64,000 nucleotides of DNA from Tolumonas sp008015085 (GCA_029265125.1 JAJUJX010000002.1:1-64000), one strand, 5' to 3'; shown: positions 26,571 through 35,957, counted from the stretch's first letter. A program made the numbers and translations. The notes: generated from the sequence alone by a model not told the origin.

Positions 26571-27761
26571 TTATTTCCGGGCATACAATTTTGATGACTG
26601 GGTATCATTAGTGGCAATAATTTGAGCCACAATACTTTCAACGCCTGTCATCTGTCTGGCATACACATCTGTCTGATAGCGTGGTTTAGCCGGTGCAGTC
26701 TGAGACAGCAATGCTCCGTCTGTTTTGCTGGTATCAACATCAACCATCATCGACAAACCGATCCGCAGCGGATGTGCTTGCAGATCTTTTGTGTCCAGCT
26801 GGATTCTCACCGGTAAACGCTGAACAACCTTGATCCAGTTACCTGTCGCATTTTGGGCAGGCAGCAATGAGAACGCACTACCGGTGCCAATCCCTAAGCT
26901 TTCAACTTTGCCGTGGTATTCGACTTTGTCGCCATAAAGATCAGCTACCACTGTTGCTGTCTGGCCAATACGCATGGTTTTCAGCTGTGTTTCTTTAAAA
27001 TTCGCATCAATCCAGACTTGATCAAGTGGTACAACAGCCATCAGAGCTGCGCCAGGCGTGACACGTTGACCGACCTGAACATTACGTCGTGCAACATAAC
27101 CTGAAACCGGAGCAACCAGACTGGTACGCTGTTTTGCCAGATAAGCCTGACGCAACTGACCAATAGCACTTTTCACCAGCGGATGAGTTTCTACTGTCGT
27201 ATTCCGTACCAGTGCTTCCTGAGATTTCAGTTGTTGTTCAGCGACGGCCAGTGCTTTTTCAGCAGAATTTGCCATATCCTGCGCATGGCTTAATTCTTCC
27301 TGAGAAAGGCCACCGGCTTTCACCATATTTTTACGGCGTGCAAGATCTGCTTCTGCCTTCCGTAATGCAATTTTCTGCTCTGCAACGACGGCTCGGGCTT
27401 GGTCGGCATTATTGAAAAGTGCCCGCACCTGACGCACAGCCTGAGCTAAGCCGGCTTCAGCATTATCAAAGGCGATATCGGCATCACTGTTATCAAAATG
27501 TACCAGCTCTTGCCCCTGCACAACAAAGTCGCCGTCATCGGCGGTAATACTCGTAACGGTACCGATGATTTCTGGTGTGATCTGAACCAGATTACCGTTT
27601 ACATAAGCATCATCGGTTGATTCGGAACCAGTGCCAAAGTTCATATACCAATAGGCTGAGCCTGCACCTGCAACCAGCAACGCCGCGGCAAAAATCATCA
27701 GGCCTTTTTTGCGTTGTCTGGTGTGCGCAGAAACGTGTTTTTCAGATATTGTCTGACTCAT
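26571..27761 (-). CDS. emrA: EmrA-type membrane fusion (HlyD) adaptor
   Basis: A 396-residue adaptor with one N-terminal membrane helix (LMIFAAALLVAGAGSAYWYM), a first lipoyl half (TSITADDGDFVVQGQELVHFD), a long coiled-coil hairpin around residues 100-210 (AVVAEQKIALRKAEADLARRK), the second lipoyl half (LVAPVSGYVARRNVQVGQRV), and a beta-barrel domain. It bridges EmrB to the outer-membrane channel. I chose ATG at 27761 with GAGG six bases upstream; the TTG 12 bases earlier is less likely. It lies 15 bases after the outer-membrane gene. Confidence 0.92.
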   Translation of the reverse strand: MSQTISEKHVSAHTRQRKKGLMIFAAALLVAGAGSAYWYMNFGTGSESTDDAYVNGNLVQITPEIIGTVTSITADDGDFVVQGQELVHFDNSDADIAFDNAEAGLAQAVRQVRALFNNADQARAVVAEQKIALRKAEADLARRKNMVKAGGLSQEELSHAQDMANSAEKALAVAEQQLKSQEALVRNTTVETHPLVKSAIGQLRQAYLAKQRTSLVAPVSGYVARRNVQVGQRVTPGAALMAVVPLDQVWIDANFKETQLKTMRIGQTATVVADLYGDKVEYHGKVESLGIGTGSAFSLLPAQNATGNWIKVVQRLPVRIQLDTKDLQAHPLRIGLSMMVDVDTSKTDGALLSQTAPAKPRYQTDVYARQMTGVESIVAQIIATNDTQSSKLYARK

Positions 27762-27776
27762 AGGAAACCTCAAAAA

Positions 27777-29243
27777 CTAGCTATTCTGGTTATTATTGGC
27801 AGGGGCGGGCTGCTGATTATCAGTGAATCCGCCTCCTAATGATTGGATCAGGTCAACCTGTGTTGCCTGCTGGCTATTTTTCAGTGCAGTAAATACCGAT
27901 TCAGCTTGTAGCAGTTGTTGTTCTGCCATCAGCACTTCAAGCTGGCTACCCATGCCGGCTTCATAACGTTTTTCGGTGATCTGATAACTTTTCTCCGCCA
28001 GAACCATGCTGTCTTTCGCATCCTGCAATTGCTGTTCTATCGATTTCAAAGACAGAACGTTGTCGCTGACATCACTTAATGCGGTTACCAGAGTCTTGTT
28101 GTATTGTGCAACGGCCGCATCGTAATCAGCAGTTTTAGACATCAGGTTAGCTTTCAGATCGGCCGTAAAAATTGGCAGAGAGATCGCGGGGGTGACGTTC
28201 CATGACTGGCTGACATCGGCAAACACCGCATCACCCAGAACAGACTTGAAACCGGCCATTGCACTCAGATTGAAATCTGGGTAGAAACGGGTTTTGGCGG
28301 CATCTATCTGCTTGCTTGCTGCTTCGACTCGCCAGCGTGCCGCAGTGATATCAGGCCGGTGACTAAGCAGTGACGCAGGTAAATTCTGTGGCAGATTAAA
28401 ATCAGCCTGCACAGAAACCGATGGACGAGGAATGTTTAATGCCCGATCCGGGCCTGAACCGGTCAGTGCCGACAGTGCATTTTTAAGTTTAGCTACAGTA
28501 AGGGATCGCTGTTTCAGCGCTTGTTTTGCACCGGCTTCGCCACTTTGTGCTGTATAAAGACGATCTTCTGAGGTCAGTCCATTTTTCAGCAAACGATCAG
28601 TGATCTCGACAATTCCCTGAGTTCGAGCCAGATCTTTTTTGGCTAAATCTTCCAGCGCATAGGCATTAGCCAACTGCACGTAGGTTTTAACTATGCTGGT
28701 GGATAAAGTGATTCGGGCCGCTTGTTGATCAATTTCAGCCGCTTTTTGATTGTTGACACTGGCTGCCCAGACTGCACGTTTCCCACCCCACAGATCAAAG
28801 CTGTAATTAAAATTCAGCCCCATAGAGCGGGAGGTGCCAAAGCGGTTGCCCTCACCGGAATAGTCTTCCAGACGAGATAAGCGTGAACGACGGATGTTCG
28901 CATCAGCGGTCAGCGACGGGTCAAACTGACTGTCTGCGGCTGCAACTTGTGCGTTAGCCTGAGCCAGACGGGCTGAAGCGAGTTGCATATCCGGGCTGTT
29001 TTTCAGTGACTCAGTGATCAGCTCATTCAGATGGTGGTCACCCAGTTTTTGCCACCATGCCTGCTGTGGCCAGTCAGCGGATGACAATACTGATGTATTC
29101 AGACTTTTGCTCTGATTTAGTAATGTGCTATCGGATAACGTATTTTCGGTACGAATATTGTCCGGCGCAGAACAGCCTGCTAACACAAGGCTGATAGTGA
29201 GAGAAGACAATAGAAAATAACTGTTTTTTTTCATTCGCAGCAT
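27777..29243 (-). CDS. Outer-membrane efflux lipoprotein, NodT/OprM type
   Basis: A 488-residue outer-membrane efflux protein. A lipoprotein signal (SLTISLVLAGC) places the lipidated Cys about 23 residues in. Two repeats of the OEP fold are visible, each with long alpha-helical stretches (SPDMQLASARLAQANAQVAA; LVLAEKSYQITEKRYEAGM). It provides the outer-membrane channel for EmrAB. Having its own channel gene in the operon differs from E. coli emrAB, which uses TolC. The start ATG at 29243 follows AGGAA and lies four bases after the marR stop. Confidence 0.9.
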   Translation of the reverse strand: MLRMKKNSYFLLSSLTISLVLAGCSAPDNIRTENTLSDSTLLNQSKSLNTSVLSSADWPQQAWWQKLGDHHLNELITESLKNSPDMQLASARLAQANAQVAAADSQFDPSLTADANIRRSRLSRLEDYSGEGNRFGTSRSMGLNFNYSFDLWGGKRAVWAASVNNQKAAEIDQQAARITLSTSIVKTYVQLANAYALEDLAKKDLARTQGIVEITDRLLKNGLTSEDRLYTAQSGEAGAKQALKQRSLTVAKLKNALSALTGSGPDRALNIPRPSVSVQADFNLPQNLPASLLSHRPDITAARWRVEAASKQIDAAKTRFYPDFNLSAMAGFKSVLGDAVFADVSQSWNVTPAISLPIFTADLKANLMSKTADYDAAVAQYNKTLVTALSDVSDNVLSLKSIEQQLQDAKDSMVLAEKSYQITEKRYEAGMGSQLEVLMAEQQLLQAESVFTALKNSQQATQVDLIQSLGGGFTDNQQPAPANNNQNS

Positions 29244-29247
29244 TTTT

Positions 29248-29748
29248 TTATTCCTGCTTTCCTGATGAATCAGGGACTGAATAGTGTTCTTTGGCAAATG
29301 TGCAACCCGATGAGACCAGTATTTTCCTCAGGCAATGTTTAAGCTGATCCTTTTCTTCACCAGTCAGATTATGTGTCAGCTCATCAATAGCATTTGCTGC
29401 TAATGGCATGGCTCTGAAAATAGTTTCGCTTCCTTTTTCTGTCAGGCCGATAAGCTGGGCCCGGCGATCCTCTGGGTCAGGAAAACGAAGGATCAATTCT
29501 TTTTTCTCTAATCGATCCAGCATCCGGGTGATCGCGCTGTTATCAACACCGAGTGATTTACCAATGTCACAAGGCCGGTTTTTGTTAAAACGGTAGATGT
29601 TAAACAGCACCTTAGCCTGTGCTGCTGTAATGTCTTCCGGCTCCAGATGCTTATCTAAAAGTCGATCTTTCAACAAGTTAGAATGTCCTAAAAGAAAACC
29701 GAGGCTTTCTGCCAGAGGTGGCATATCAATTGATTCTTGCTTAGACAT
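29248..29748 (-). CDS. MarR-family regulator of the emr operon
   Basis: A 166-residue MarR-family regulator. The winged-helix region includes ITAAQAKVLFNIYRF, the recognition segment LGVDNSAITRMLDRLEKKELI and the wing DPEDRRAQLIGLTEKG. It resembles EmrR/MprA, which represses an efflux operon until a phenolic ligand binds. The start ATG at 29748 has AGGG upstream; an upstream in-frame start would overlap the operator. It is the first gene of the efflux operon and divergent from gpmA. Confidence 0.87.
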   Translation of the reverse strand: MSKQESIDMPPLAESLGFLLGHSNLLKDRLLDKHLEPEDITAAQAKVLFNIYRFNKNRPCDIGKSLGVDNSAITRMLDRLEKKELILRFPDPEDRRAQLIGLTEKGSETIFRAMPLAANAIDELTHNLTGEEKDQLKHCLRKILVSSGCTFAKEHYSVPDSSGKQE

Positions 29749-29771
29749 TATATTGACCCTAATAAATTGAT

Positions 29772-29788
29772 TAAGCATTAATTGCTTA
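29772..29788. promoter_or_regulatory. Inverted repeat upstream of the marR-type gene
   Basis: TAAGCA-TTAAT-TGCTTA, a perfect 6-base inverted repeat extending to weak flanking symmetry, 24 bases before the marR-type start. MarR proteins bind such short AT-rich palindromes, so it is a likely autoregulatory operator. Assignment is by position. Confidence 0.5.
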
Positions 29789-29892
29789 TGCAACTAATTA
29801 TGCTCTTTTGTGATCCATCTCGCAATACAGATTTCTTCACCTGGAGGATTTCATCATCAATAGGGGAAATCTTTCAGATTAATAGCTTAAAT

Positions 29893-29929
29893 GATATTGA
29901 TTCTCATTTTATAAATGATAATAATTCTC
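29893..29929. promoter_or_regulatory. Two adjacent Fur boxes upstream of gpmA
   Basis: Two 19-base elements sharing one base (29893-29911 and 29911-29929) each match the Fur consensus GATAATGATAATCATTATC at 14 of 19 positions. They end 33 bases before the gpmA start. Fur control of gpmA is known in E. coli, which supports the call. Confidence 0.7.
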
Positions 29930-29961
29930 ATCAATCAGGTGAGTTGATGAGGTTTACTACT

Positions 29962-30714
29962 ATGGTGACAAAAAAACTGGTATTGATTCGTCATGGCGAA
30001 AGTATCTGGAATCAGGAAAACCGTTTTACAGGGTGGACAGACGTAGCCCTTTCTGCAAAAGGTATTGAAGAAGCTCATCAGGCTGGCCGCTTGCTTAAAT
30101 CAGAGGGCTATACCTTTGACTATGCTTATACATCAGTTTTGAAAAGGGCAATATCAACGCTCTGGTATATTCAGGAAGAAATGAATCTTGAATGGATCCC
30201 TGTTGAAAAAGAATGGCGATTAAATGAACGCCACTATGGCGCTTTACAGGGGCTAAATAAGGCTGAAACCGCACAGAAATATGGCGATGATCAAGTCTTA
30301 CTCTGGCGTCGGGGTTTTGCGGTAACGCCGCCAGCGCTAACTGCGGAAGATGAACGTTATCCTGGTCATGATGCCCGCTATAGTCAGCTTACTCAGGAAC
30401 AATTACCGCTGACCGAGAGCCTGGCTATAACAATTGAACGTGTTATCCCATACTGGGAGGCGGTAATTAAGCCCAGAGTAGAGTCAGGCGAGCGAGTTAT
30501 TATTGCTGCTCATGGCAACTCTTTACGGGCTTTGGTAAAGCATCTGGATGGGATCAGTGAGCAAGATATTCTTGAGCTGAATATTCCGACCGGAGTGCCA
30601 CTGGTATATGAGTTCGACGACAACATGAAACCGGTAAATCATTATTATTTGGGAAATCCTGATGAAATAGAGGCGAAAGCACACGCAGTCGCCAATCAGG
30701 GGAAAGCTGGTTAG
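29962..30714 (+). CDS. gpmA: 2,3-bisphosphoglycerate-dependent phosphoglycerate mutase
   Basis: GpmA interconverts 3- and 2-phosphoglycerate in glycolysis. The 250-residue protein is the same length as E. coli GpmA and nearly collinear with it: LIRHGESIWNQENRFTGW with the phosphorylated His11, ERHYGALQGLNKAE, RRGFAVTPP, and IIAAHGNSLRALVKHLD with the second catalytic His. I chose ATG at 29962 (GAGG upstream) because it gives the exact E. coli N-terminus; the longer upstream frame crosses two Fur boxes. It stands alone, convergent with the response-regulator gene with three bases between stops. Confidence 0.96.
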   Translation: MVTKKLVLIRHGESIWNQENRFTGWTDVALSAKGIEEAHQAGRLLKSEGYTFDYAYTSVLKRAISTLWYIQEEMNLEWIPVEKEWRLNERHYGALQGLNKAETAQKYGDDQVLLWRRGFAVTPPALTAEDERYPGHDARYSQLTQEQLPLTESLAITIERVIPYWEAVIKPRVESGERVIIAAHGNSLRALVKHLDGISEQDILELNIPTGVPLVYEFDDNMKPVNHYYLGNPDEIEAKAHAVANQGKAG

Positions 30715-30717
30715 TTG

Positions 30718-31962
30718 CTATTCATTGTTAGCACAGATCTGATCACGGCCTTGTTGTTTGGCTAAATAGAGCAACCGATCGGCTGCCTGAAGCATTTCAT
30801 CCAGCCTGTCGGCCAGCTCGTCAGTGACACCAAAGCTGGCAGTGATATAGACCGGATGCCCCAGATCCATTGGGGTGTCTTTCAGGTCAGTTCTGAATTG
30901 TTCTATTCGGGAAAGCATTATTTCGAACGGAATATTAAAGGCAAAAATGCCAAATTCTTCACCACCGAGACGGAATGCCGTGCAGTCTGGAAAATGTGCA
31001 GTAAATAATGCCGAAACAGTCTGGAGTACTTTATCTCCAGAGTGATGACCATATGAGTCGTTTATGCGTTTGAAATGATCGATATCCAACACACATAATG
31101 TTATAGGTTGTCCGGCAGATCTTGCGGCCCGGAATTGTTTATCTACTTTTTCAAACAAATAGCGCCGATTAAATAACTGGGTAAGATAATCGCGGTAAGT
31201 CATTTCACGTAATTTAGCAAGTAACTCCAGTGTTTCCAGATTGTGGTTGATCCGGCACTGCAACTCTTCCGGGGCAAAAGGTTTCGTTAAAAAGTCATTC
31301 GCACCGTATTTTATAAAACGGGCAGAAAGCGATTTTTCATTGATGGCTGAGATCCCGATAATTGCCAGATCTTCTTTATCGCGTTTTTCCCGTAATGCTT
31401 TTACCAGCTCCATACCATTCATCACCGGCATGTGATAATCAGCCAAAACCAGTCTAATTTCAGGATGCTGATTAAGAATACTAAGCGCTTCAACACCATC
31501 AGCCGCTTCGTACACATTGAGTAACCAGCGTTTCATTTGTCTGGTGACAAACTGCATACCCGTGAATGAATCTTCAACCACCAGAACAGAAATAAACTGA
31601 TTGAGATAGAGACGACGCAGCAGACTGACAACGTAGTTAAACGATGTCTTTGAATCTTTAATGATGTAATCGACCAGGCCGCGTTCCAGTAATTCTTCAC
31701 GTTTTTCTTCACTGAAACTGGCTGTCATAACAATTGCAGGAATATGCCACTGAAGCACTTCATCCAGTGCTTCGCCATCAGGCGCATCTGGCAGAGTCAG
31801 GTCAACTAACGCAGCAAAATAATCATGATTGGTGGCTAAACGGGCTTTAGCTTCAGCCAGGGTATAAGCAGAATCAACTTCAACATCCAGTTCTTTACTG
31901 ATGTTAGTGCTGAGGGCCCGGGAAATCATCTGGCTGTCTTCAATCAAAAGTATCTTGTTCAT
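30718..31962 (-). CDS. Two-receiver response regulator with diguanylate cyclase (GGDEF) domain
   Basis: A 414-residue cytoplasmic protein with two receiver domains followed by a GGDEF domain, a PleD-like order. Receiver 1 (about 1-115) has the acidic pair IED and phospho-Asp in LVDLTLPDAP. Receiver 2 (about 125-240) has VVEDS, LADYHMPVMNG and a switch Lys in FLTKPF. The GGDEF domain (about 255-410) keeps an intact active site, RLGGEEFGIF, with DIDHFKRINDSYGH, so it should make cyclic di-GMP. No RxxD inhibitory site is obvious just before it. Start at ATG 31962; a GTG nine bases earlier is possible. No histidine kinase is adjacent, so it is an orphan regulator. Confidence 0.86.
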   Translation of the reverse strand: MNKILLIEDSQMISRALSTNISKELDVEVDSAYTLAEAKARLATNHDYFAALVDLTLPDAPDGEALDEVLQWHIPAIVMTASFSEEKREELLERGLVDYIIKDSKTSFNYVVSLLRRLYLNQFISVLVVEDSFTGMQFVTRQMKRWLLNVYEAADGVEALSILNQHPEIRLVLADYHMPVMNGMELVKALREKRDKEDLAIIGISAINEKSLSARFIKYGANDFLTKPFAPEELQCRINHNLETLELLAKLREMTYRDYLTQLFNRRYLFEKVDKQFRAARSAGQPITLCVLDIDHFKRINDSYGHHSGDKVLQTVSALFTAHFPDCTAFRLGGEEFGIFAFNIPFEIMLSRIEQFRTDLKDTPMDLGHPVYITASFGVTDELADRLDEMLQAADRLLYLAKQQGRDQICANNE

Positions 31963-32111
31963 ACGACTCACTGCATTTTCTTAAGAAGGCTTTTGTTCAT
32001 GTTCTAGTATAAACATAAGTTGTAGAACTGCTTAGCTCATCATGTCGTTTCTGTGGCTAACGCCTGATTGTTTCTTTGAAAAAGAATGGGCTATAAGGAA
32101 TATAGAGAAGA

Positions 32112-32144
32112 AAAATGAAGGCAGAACAGGATTATGTTCTGCCT
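32112..32144 (-). terminator. Terminator of the his operon
   Basis: Nine-base stem GGCAGAACA / TGTTCTGCC with a 6-base loop, followed on the minus strand by TTCATTTTT, 9 bases after the hisI stop. Confidence 0.8.
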
Positions 32145-32152
32145 CTGAAATA

Positions 32153-32773
32153 TTACTTATGACGTTCCTGCAGGCGATTCACTACATCAGCTAAATGCAG
32201 ACCTTCGTTTTGCAGTAACACAGTCAGGTGATACAGCAAATCGGCAGATTCATTGATCAACTCTTCACGATCTTTGGCCATGGCAGCCAATGCTACCTCA
32301 ACGCCTTCTTCACCTACTTTCTGCGCAATACGTTTGGTACCTTTGGCATACAAACGGGCTGTGTAGCTGGATTCCGGATCGGCATTTTTACGGCCAGCCA
32401 GGATTTGCTCCAGTTCAGCCAGAAAGGCCAGCGGTAGAGCAGGGTGTTCGTCAAAGCAGGATTTGCAGCCACGGTGGCAGGTTGGACCAATCGGATCGGC
32501 GGCTACCAGCAGACTGTCATTATCGCAATCAGTCGTGATCGCACGCAGTTGCAGCACGTGACCAGAGGTTTCGCCTTTAGTCCACAGGCGACCTTTACTG
32601 CGGCTGAAAAAGGTAACATGACCGGTCTCAATCGTTTTAGCTAATGCTTCGCGGGTCATGAAGCCCTGCATCAATACTTCACCAGTGTGAACATGCTGCA
32701 CAATCGCTGGAATCATACCGTCAGTTTTTTCCCAATCCAGACGAGCCGGATCAACAATTTTCATCTCAGTCAC
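32153..32773 (-). CDS. hisI: Bifunctional phosphoribosyl-AMP cyclohydrolase / phosphoribosyl-ATP pyrophosphatase
   Basis: The two-domain HisIE enzyme does steps 2 and 3 of histidine synthesis. The N-terminal HisI half (to about residue 115) holds DCDNDSLLVAADPIGPTCH and the zinc cysteines GCKSCF. The C-terminal HisE half has SYTARLYAKGTKRIAQKVGEEGVE and ESADLLYHLTVLL. At 206 residues it matches the fused form of E. coli (203). Its start overlaps the hisF end by 8 bases. It is the last gene of the his operon, followed by a terminator. Confidence 0.96.
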   Translation of the reverse strand: MTEMKIVDPARLDWEKTDGMIPAIVQHVHTGEVLMQGFMTREALAKTIETGHVTFFSRSKGRLWTKGETSGHVLQLRAITTDCDNDSLLVAADPIGPTCHRGCKSCFDEHPALPLAFLAELEQILAGRKNADPESSYTARLYAKGTKRIAQKVGEEGVEVALAAMAKDREELINESADLLYHLTVLLQNEGLHLADVVNRLQERHK

Positions 32774-33539
32774 GGATCTGCACTCCTTCGCTACGCAGAT
32801 AAGCCTTTAATTCAGGGATCGGAATGATGCCTTTGTGGAATACGGATGCTGCCAGTGCACCATCAACATCGGTGATCTGGAATGCATCACGGAAATGCAC
32901 CATTTCACCTGCACCACCAGAAGCGATCAGTGGCACTTTGCACAGGTCGCGGATCAACTTGAGCTGGGTCAGATCATAGCCCTGACGAACACCGTCCTGA
33001 TTCATCATGTTCAGGACGATTTCACCAGCCCCACGTTTTTGTACTTCCACCACCCAGTCAGGTGTCGTCCATTTAGTAATACGGGTACGGGTTTCATCCC
33101 CCGTGTATTGTTTCACCTGATACTGGCCAGTTGCGGCATCGAAGTAAGAGTCGATACCAACCACAATACATTGCACACCAAAACGATCCGCCAGTTCAGT
33201 GATCAGTTCCGGATTAGCCAGCGCAGGGGAGTTAATGGAAACTTTATCTGCACCGAATTCCAGAATTCGTTTGGCATCTTCTACTGATTTGATTCCGCCT
33301 GCAACACAGAATGGGATATCAATCACTTCCGCAACACGGCTGACCCAGCTTTTATCTACCACTCGGGCATCAGATGAAGCGGTGATATCATAAAACACCA
33401 GCTCGTCAGCACCTTCATCGGCATAACGTTTTGCCAGTGGCACGATGTCACCCATCACTTCGTGGTTGCGGAACTGAACGCCTTTGACCACGACACCGTC
33501 TTTAACGTCTAAACAAGGGATTATGCGTCTTGCCAGCAT
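32766..33539 (-). CDS. hisF: Imidazole glycerol phosphate synthase, cyclase subunit
   Basis: HisF, a 257-residue TIM barrel, uses ammonia from HisH to form imidazole glycerol phosphate and AICAR. Catalytic Asp residues lie in RIIPCLDVKDG near the start and in NMMNQDGVRQGYD; two phosphate-binding turns (VAGGIKS and ASGGAGE) are intact. It overlaps hisA by 19 bases and hisI by 8, so translation of the distal his genes is tightly coupled. Confidence 0.97.
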   Translation of the reverse strand: MLARRIIPCLDVKDGVVVKGVQFRNHEVMGDIVPLAKRYADEGADELVFYDITASSDARVVDKSWVSRVAEVIDIPFCVAGGIKSVEDAKRILEFGADKVSINSPALANPELITELADRFGVQCIVVGIDSYFDAATGQYQVKQYTGDETRTRITKWTTPDWVVEVQKRGAGEIVLNMMNQDGVRQGYDLTQLKLIRDLCKVPLIASGGAGEMVHFRDAFQITDVDGALAASVFHKGIIPIPELKAYLRSEGVQIRD

Positions 33540-34258
33540 GCGATAGCCTCCTTCACGGTGAACTTGCCTTCCAGCAGTGAACGACCGAGGATCACGCCAC
33601 CGACACCCGAACCTTTCAGTGCTTCGATATCTGCGATACCGCCGATACCACCGGATGCCTGCCAGCTGATTTGCGGAAATTGTGCTGCTAAATCACGATA
33701 CAGCGCGACATTACTGCCTTGCAGCGTGCCATCACGGGAGATATCGGTACACAGTACATGTTTCAACCCAACCGGCAGATAATGAGCTAGCAGGGCTTCG
33801 ATGGTGACACCACTGTCTTCCTGCCAACCGGCGACTGCGATCATGCGATTGCCTTCGGCATCGATATTGACGTCTAGTGCCAGTACAATTTTATCAGCAC
33901 CGTATTTTTCAACCCAACCAGCCACCGTCGCTGGATCTTTCACCGCAGTAGAACCAATCACCACGCGGTTTGCGCCAGCATCTAGCAAGTCGATCACATC
34001 TTGTTCTGTACGCACGCCACCGCCGATCTGCACGGGTGCTTTGGTGTTTGCCAACAGTTTACGGATCACGGTCAGCTGACGTTTGGTACTGTCTTTAGCC
34101 CCATCCAGATCAACCAGATGCAATTGAGTGGCACCTTGCGCCACGTAGTCGTCAAAACGGCCTTGTGGATCAGCAGAATATTCAGTTTTCTGACCGTAGT
34201 CTCCCTGATAGAGGCGAACTACTTTACCGTCGATTAAATCAATAGCCGGAATAATCAT
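33521..34258 (-). CDS. hisA: ProFAR isomerase (HisA)
   Basis: HisA, a 245-residue TIM barrel, isomerises ProFAR to PRFAR, step 4 of the pathway. Catalytic Asp residues sit in IPAIDLIDGKVVRL and TDISRDGTLQGSN; phosphate turns QIGGGVRT and ASGGIGG are present. The length fits E. coli (245). The start ATG touches the hisH end directly, and the 3' end overlaps hisF. Confidence 0.97.
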   Translation of the reverse strand: MIIPAIDLIDGKVVRLYQGDYGQKTEYSADPQGRFDDYVAQGATQLHLVDLDGAKDSTKRQLTVIRKLLANTKAPVQIGGGVRTEQDVIDLLDAGANRVVIGSTAVKDPATVAGWVEKYGADKIVLALDVNIDAEGNRMIAVAGWQEDSGVTIEALLAHYLPVGLKHVLCTDISRDGTLQGSNVALYRDLAAQFPQISWQASGGIGGIADIEALKGSGVGGVILGRSLLEGKFTVKEAIACWQDA

Positions 34259-34860
34259 TACATCTCCAGGAAATTACGGATCAGTTGCGCACCCAGTTTG
34301 CCTGAGCGTTCCGGATGGAATTGCGCACCGAAAAAGTTATCTTTACCCACAACCGCACTGAAAGGTGAACCATAATCACAGCGAGCCAGTGTGGCTTCGG
34401 TGACTTCCAGCGCATAAGAGTGCACAAAGTAGAAATAGCTGCCGGAAGGAATGCCGTTGAACAGCGGATGTGTGCCATCGTGTTCAATCTGGTTCCAACC
34501 CATGTGTGGTAAGCGTAAATTACCGACTTGCATCAGTTTCACTTTACCGGGAATGATGCCGAGACATTGAATATCTGCTTCGCCATCCATGCTTTCTTCG
34601 GAGGCTTGCGCCAGCATCTGCATACCGAGGCAGAAACCGAGCAGAGGTTGTTTGGCTTCGCGGATCAGATCAACCAGCTTACGCTCCTGCAGATTGCGCA
34701 TCGCAGCTTTCGCGGTGCCCACACCGGGCAGGATCAGTTTATCGGCAGATTTAATGTCAGCCGCATCGCAGCTGACAATCGGCTCAACGCCTAAACGTTG
34801 GATCGCCATTTTGACTGAAGAAAGGTTGGCACAACCGGTGTCAATAATAGTCAGTTTCAT
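34258..34860 (-). CDS. hisH: Imidazole glycerol phosphate synthase, glutaminase subunit
   Basis: HisH supplies ammonia to HisF by hydrolysing glutamine. The 200-residue class I amidotransferase has the nucleophile elbow GFCLGMQML with catalytic Cys near residue 78, and the His/Glu pair in FGAQFHPERSGKLG. The start at ATG 34860 has AAGGG upstream and gives the conserved beginning MKLTIIDTGCANLSS; a longer frame by seven residues is rejected. It lies 10 bases after hisB. Confidence 0.96.
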   Translation of the reverse strand: MKLTIIDTGCANLSSVKMAIQRLGVEPIVSCDAADIKSADKLILPGVGTAKAAMRNLQERKLVDLIREAKQPLLGFCLGMQMLAQASEESMDGEADIQCLGIIPGKVKLMQVGNLRLPHMGWNQIEHDGTHPLFNGIPSGSYFYFVHSYALEVTEATLARCDYGSPFSAVVGKDNFFGAQFHPERSGKLGAQLIRNFLEM

Positions 34861-34870
34861 GCTGAATCCC

Positions 34871-35944
34871 TTACAGAACACCTTTGGAAGAGGGCAGTTC
34901 AGTGCCTTCTACTTTGATCGCCTGACGTAATGCGCGACCGAAACCTTTGAACAGCGCTTCTACCTGATGATGTGTATTACCTTCTGTCACAGACAGATTC
35001 AGTGTGATTGCCATGGCGTCGGTCAGCGAGCGGAAGAAGTGTTGCACCATTTCTGTATTGAATTCGCCAACCTGTTCGCGGCCAAAATTCGCATCAAACA
35101 CGAGGAATGGGCGGCCGGATAAGTCGATAGCCACTTGCGCCAGACATTCATCCATCGGCAGCAGGAAACCGAAACGGCCAATGCCACGTTTGTTACCCAG
35201 CGCTTTTTTCAGTGCTTCGCCCAATGCCAGAGCGGTGTCTTCGACGGTGTGATGATCGTCGATATGCAAATCGCCTTTCACGCTTAATTGCAGGCTGAAG
35301 CCAGCATGCGTGGCGATCTGATCCAGCATATGATCGAAGAAACCAATGCCAGTCGCAATTTGGTTACCACCAGATTTGTCCAGATCCACATCCACGCTGA
35401 TCTGGGTTTCTTTGGTATTTCTGATCACGTGAGCTTTGCGGCCTTTATTCAGCAGCATGTCACGGATGTGATTCCAGTTGCAGGTCTCTGGATTATAACG
35501 AATACCATGGATGCCCATGTTTTCTGCCAGCTGTACATCGGTAATGCGATCTCCGATCACATACGAGTTCGCATGATCAATGCGACCTGAGTGCATATAA
35601 TCTTTTACGATGCCGAGTTTTGGTTTGCGGCAGGTACAGTCATCGTGCGGGAAGTGCGGACAGATCAGCACGGCTTCCCAGTTCACACCCTGTGACTCAA
35701 AAATATGCATCATCAGATCGTGGGGTGGCTGGAAGTTCTCCAGTGGCAGACTGTCAGTACCCAAACCATCCTGGTTGGTCACCATTACCAGCACAAAGCC
35801 AGCCGCTTGCAGGTCACGCAGAGCTGGAATAACCATTGGCTCGAAGCGTAGTTTATCGAGGCTATCCACCTGTTTATCAACCACAGGCTCTTCAATCAAT
35901 GTACCGTCGCGGTCAATGAAGAGAAATTTTTGCTTTTGGCTCAC
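34871..35944 (-). CDS. hisB: Bifunctional histidinol-phosphatase / imidazole glycerol-phosphate dehydratase
   Basis: The fused HisB of gammaproteobacteria. The N-terminal HAD phosphatase (residues 1-165) has FIDRDGTLIEEP and zinc ligands CPHFPHDDCTC. The C-terminal dehydratase (about 170-357) has the metal-binding GFFDHMLDQIATHAGF, DDHHTVEDTALALGEAL and a matching late HHQVEALFKGFGRALRQA. The two activities are steps 6 and 8 of histidine synthesis. Start GTG at 35944 with GGGAG upstream. Length (357) fits E. coli HisB (355). Confidence 0.97.
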   Translation of the reverse strand: MSQKQKFLFIDRDGTLIEEPVVDKQVDSLDKLRFEPMVIPALRDLQAAGFVLVMVTNQDGLGTDSLPLENFQPPHDLMMHIFESQGVNWEAVLICPHFPHDDCTCRKPKLGIVKDYMHSGRIDHANSYVIGDRITDVQLAENMGIHGIRYNPETCNWNHIRDMLLNKGRKAHVIRNTKETQISVDVDLDKSGGNQIATGIGFFDHMLDQIATHAGFSLQLSVKGDLHIDDHHTVEDTALALGEALKKALGNKRGIGRFGFLLPMDECLAQVAIDLSGRPFLVFDANFGREQVGEFNTEMVQHFFRSLTDAMAITLNLSVTEGNTHHQVEALFKGFGRALRQAIKVEGTELPSSKGVL

Positions 35945-35957
35945 GGCGTTCTCCCTG

